Below are positions 5,702-6,747 of a stretch of 6,747 nucleotides of DNA, piece after piece. A program made the position numbers and the translations under genes. The stretch's first letter is position 1, and every line of letters begins with the position of its first letter. The notes beneath the pieces were generated by a model. The model was not told where the DNA came from and searched no databases. It saw only the letters and a program-made list of their open reading frames with translations. The stretch is from NCBI GenBank assembly GCA_945897545.1, contig CAMDGJ010000153.1, positions 1 through 6,747 of the forward strand, in the 5' to 3' direction. This stretch comes from Flavobacterium psychrophilum (lineage in GTDB: Bacteria > Bacteroidota > Bacteroidia > Flavobacteriales > Flavobacteriaceae).

Positions 5702-5929
5702 GAGTTTTAGCTGCCTATTGGAAAGGGCACGGAATATAATTCCGCGCTATCCATAATAAGAGGCATTTGCATATCCGAGCGATCGGGGAGTTTTAGTTGC
5801 CTATTGGAAAGGGCACGGAATATAATTCCGCGCTATCCGTAGCAAGAGGCATTTATATATCCGAGCGATCGGGGATATAATTCCGCGTTATTCATAATAA
5901 GAAGCAATTATATATCCGAGCAATCGGGG
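5702..5929 (+). repeat. 86-bp tandem repeat: two full units and a partial third
   Basis: Units at 5702-5787 and 5788-5873 have exactly the same length and match at 80 of 86 positions. A third, 5874-5929, lacks the first third of the unit and is more diverged. Each full unit carries a frame hairpin, CACG-GAAT-ATA-ATTC-CGCG (5728-5746 and 5814-5832), and a small CCGA/TCGG hairpin with loop GCGA (GCAA in unit three). The third unit has lost the left arm of the frame hairpin. No coding potential is seen. The array lies between the surface-protein stop codon and the RAYT element, in the probable 3' untranslated region of the former. Confidence 0.9.
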
Positions 5930-5947
5930 TATATTATCAAAATAATA

Positions 5948-6747
5948 TTAAAACGACCTTACGGCCCTTACATTAGAAACAAAGTTTTTAGAACCTACTA
6001 AATTGGCACTGCCACTAGTGAAATTTGAATAATAAGCATTAGTAATATCATATTCAGTTGAACTCCAATAATTGGCACCAGTAAATCCTCCGATGGCGTT
6101 TTTATTTAATATCATTTTACTAATTTCATCTCTACTTGGTAAATGCCAATCACTAAATCCATTTAGAACCAAATCAGAACAAAGTTTTGCAGCATAATTT
6201 CCATTTCCGAAAAGGTTGACAATAGTATTTGTATTTGAATTCCCAGTCCCTAATGCAGTTCCTGAAGCACCCGTTTGTAAATAACTTCCATTACCCCAAG
6301 TAATATTTACAATTTGGTCAACTGTTGCAGAAATAAATCCATGAAATCCATCTGCAACATATCCTGGGTCTCCCGGTTGCAAGATATACGCAATCACACC
6401 GCCTTGATAACTTTGCCCAATAGTTGGCATTGATGTAAAGCTAACTTCATTACCATAGCTAGTACCTACACTATTGGTAGCGTATGCCCGAACATAATAA
6501 GTTGTGGCGGCAATAAGACCAGATAGTGCACTTGTATAAGTTCCTGTTCCTGTACCATCTTCCGTTTTTGTAGATAATGCTATTGTTGGGTTGGTTGCAG
6601 TACTCCATACTAATCCACGTTGCGTTACCGATGCACCCCCGTCAGCGGTTATCGCACCGCCAGAGCTTGCTGTAGTAGTTCCTATTGAGTTAACCGCTGT
6701 AGTAGTGATCGTTGGGGCTACCGCCAATGTAGCAAAACTAACTTCTG
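5948..6747 (-). CDS. Surface protein with FN3-like module and DUF1566-like C-terminal domain (5' end outside window)
   Basis: The frame is open to the window edge, giving the last 265 residues of a larger protein; the TTG at 6727 lies inside a domain and is not a start. It begins with EVSFAT, the end of a preceding module, then one full FN3-like module of about 95-100 residues (TTTAVNSIGTTTASSGG, GLVWSTATNPTI, TTYYVRAYATNSVGTSYGNEVSF). The recurrence of EVSFAT/EVSFTS shows that modules are tandem. The rest (from IGQSYQGGVIAYILQPGDPGY to VRAVRSF) is a DUF1566/Lcl-type domain with SDWHLPSRDEISKM and YWSSTEYD. Such proteins in Flavobacterium are secreted or surface-attached and thought to bind or adhere; the ligand is unknown. 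No type IX sorting domain is seen at the C-terminus. The stop is followed by the tandem repeats and then a terminator. Confidence 0.88.
   Translation of the reverse strand, partial: EVSFATLAVAPTITTTAVNSIGTTTASSGGAITADGGASVTQRGLVWSTATNPTIALSTKTEDGTGTGTYTSALSGLIAATTYYVRAYATNSVGTSYGNEVSFTSMPTIGQSYQGGVIAYILQPGDPGYVADGFHGFISATVDQIVNITWGNGSYLQTGASGTALGTGNSNTNTIVNLFGNGNYAAKLCSDLVLNGFSDWHLPSRDEISKMILNKNAIGGFTGANYWSSTEYDITNAYYSNFTSGSANLVGSKNFVSNVRAVRSF

Noticed and set aside
5702..5929. CRISPR array
   Set aside because: The units are contiguous 86-bp tandem copies with no unique spacers between short repeats, and no cas gene is nearby.

Overview
The window looks like the chromosome of a Flavobacterium-type member of the Bacteroidota. 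It is AT-rich, start codons lack Shine-Dalgarno sequences, and TAnnTTTG (-7 type) promoter elements precede pgk and the transposase. The proteins fit too: a four-LysM lytic transglycosylase, a RAYT transposase beginning MSEKYK, and a surface protein with an FN3-like module and a DUF1566-like C-terminus. Genus is an inference.

Layout. Positions 1-223 are AT-rich non-coding sequence with a weak terminator-like hairpin at the left edge. A plus-strand gene (224-985) encodes an exported envelope protein of unknown function. It converges on a minus-strand pair: phosphoglycerate kinase (4427-3240), then a secreted MltD-like muramidase (3129-1069). A long two-part inverted repeat (3142-3198) sits just before the muramidase start.

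Positions 4428-5947 are an accessory island. Its core is an 809-bp REP/RAYT element (4865-5673) with 64-bp imperfect inverted ends. Each end holds an inward-pointing GTAG tetranucleotide beside an imperfect palindrome, plus a second hairpin. Between them lie a terminator, a TAnnTTTG promoter and a RAYT (HUH/Y1) transposase gene. That gene is broken by a 28-bp hairpin-bearing insertion that separates the HUH histidines from the catalytic tyrosine.

Around the element are 19-nt hairpins with a fixed frame (CACG, four-base arm, three-base loop, complementary arm, CGCG) but three different, internally complementary cores. One version is embedded in an 86-bp repeat present as two tandem copies plus a partial third (5702-5929). 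Fragments of the same unit lie on the other side of the element (4587-4626 and 4720-4771). This set of compensated hairpins around a RAYT gene is the most interesting signal here.

The right edge (5948-6747) is the C-terminal part of a larger minus-strand surface protein whose start is outside the window. Its transcript would run through the 86-bp repeats and stop at the terminator just inside the RAYT element.
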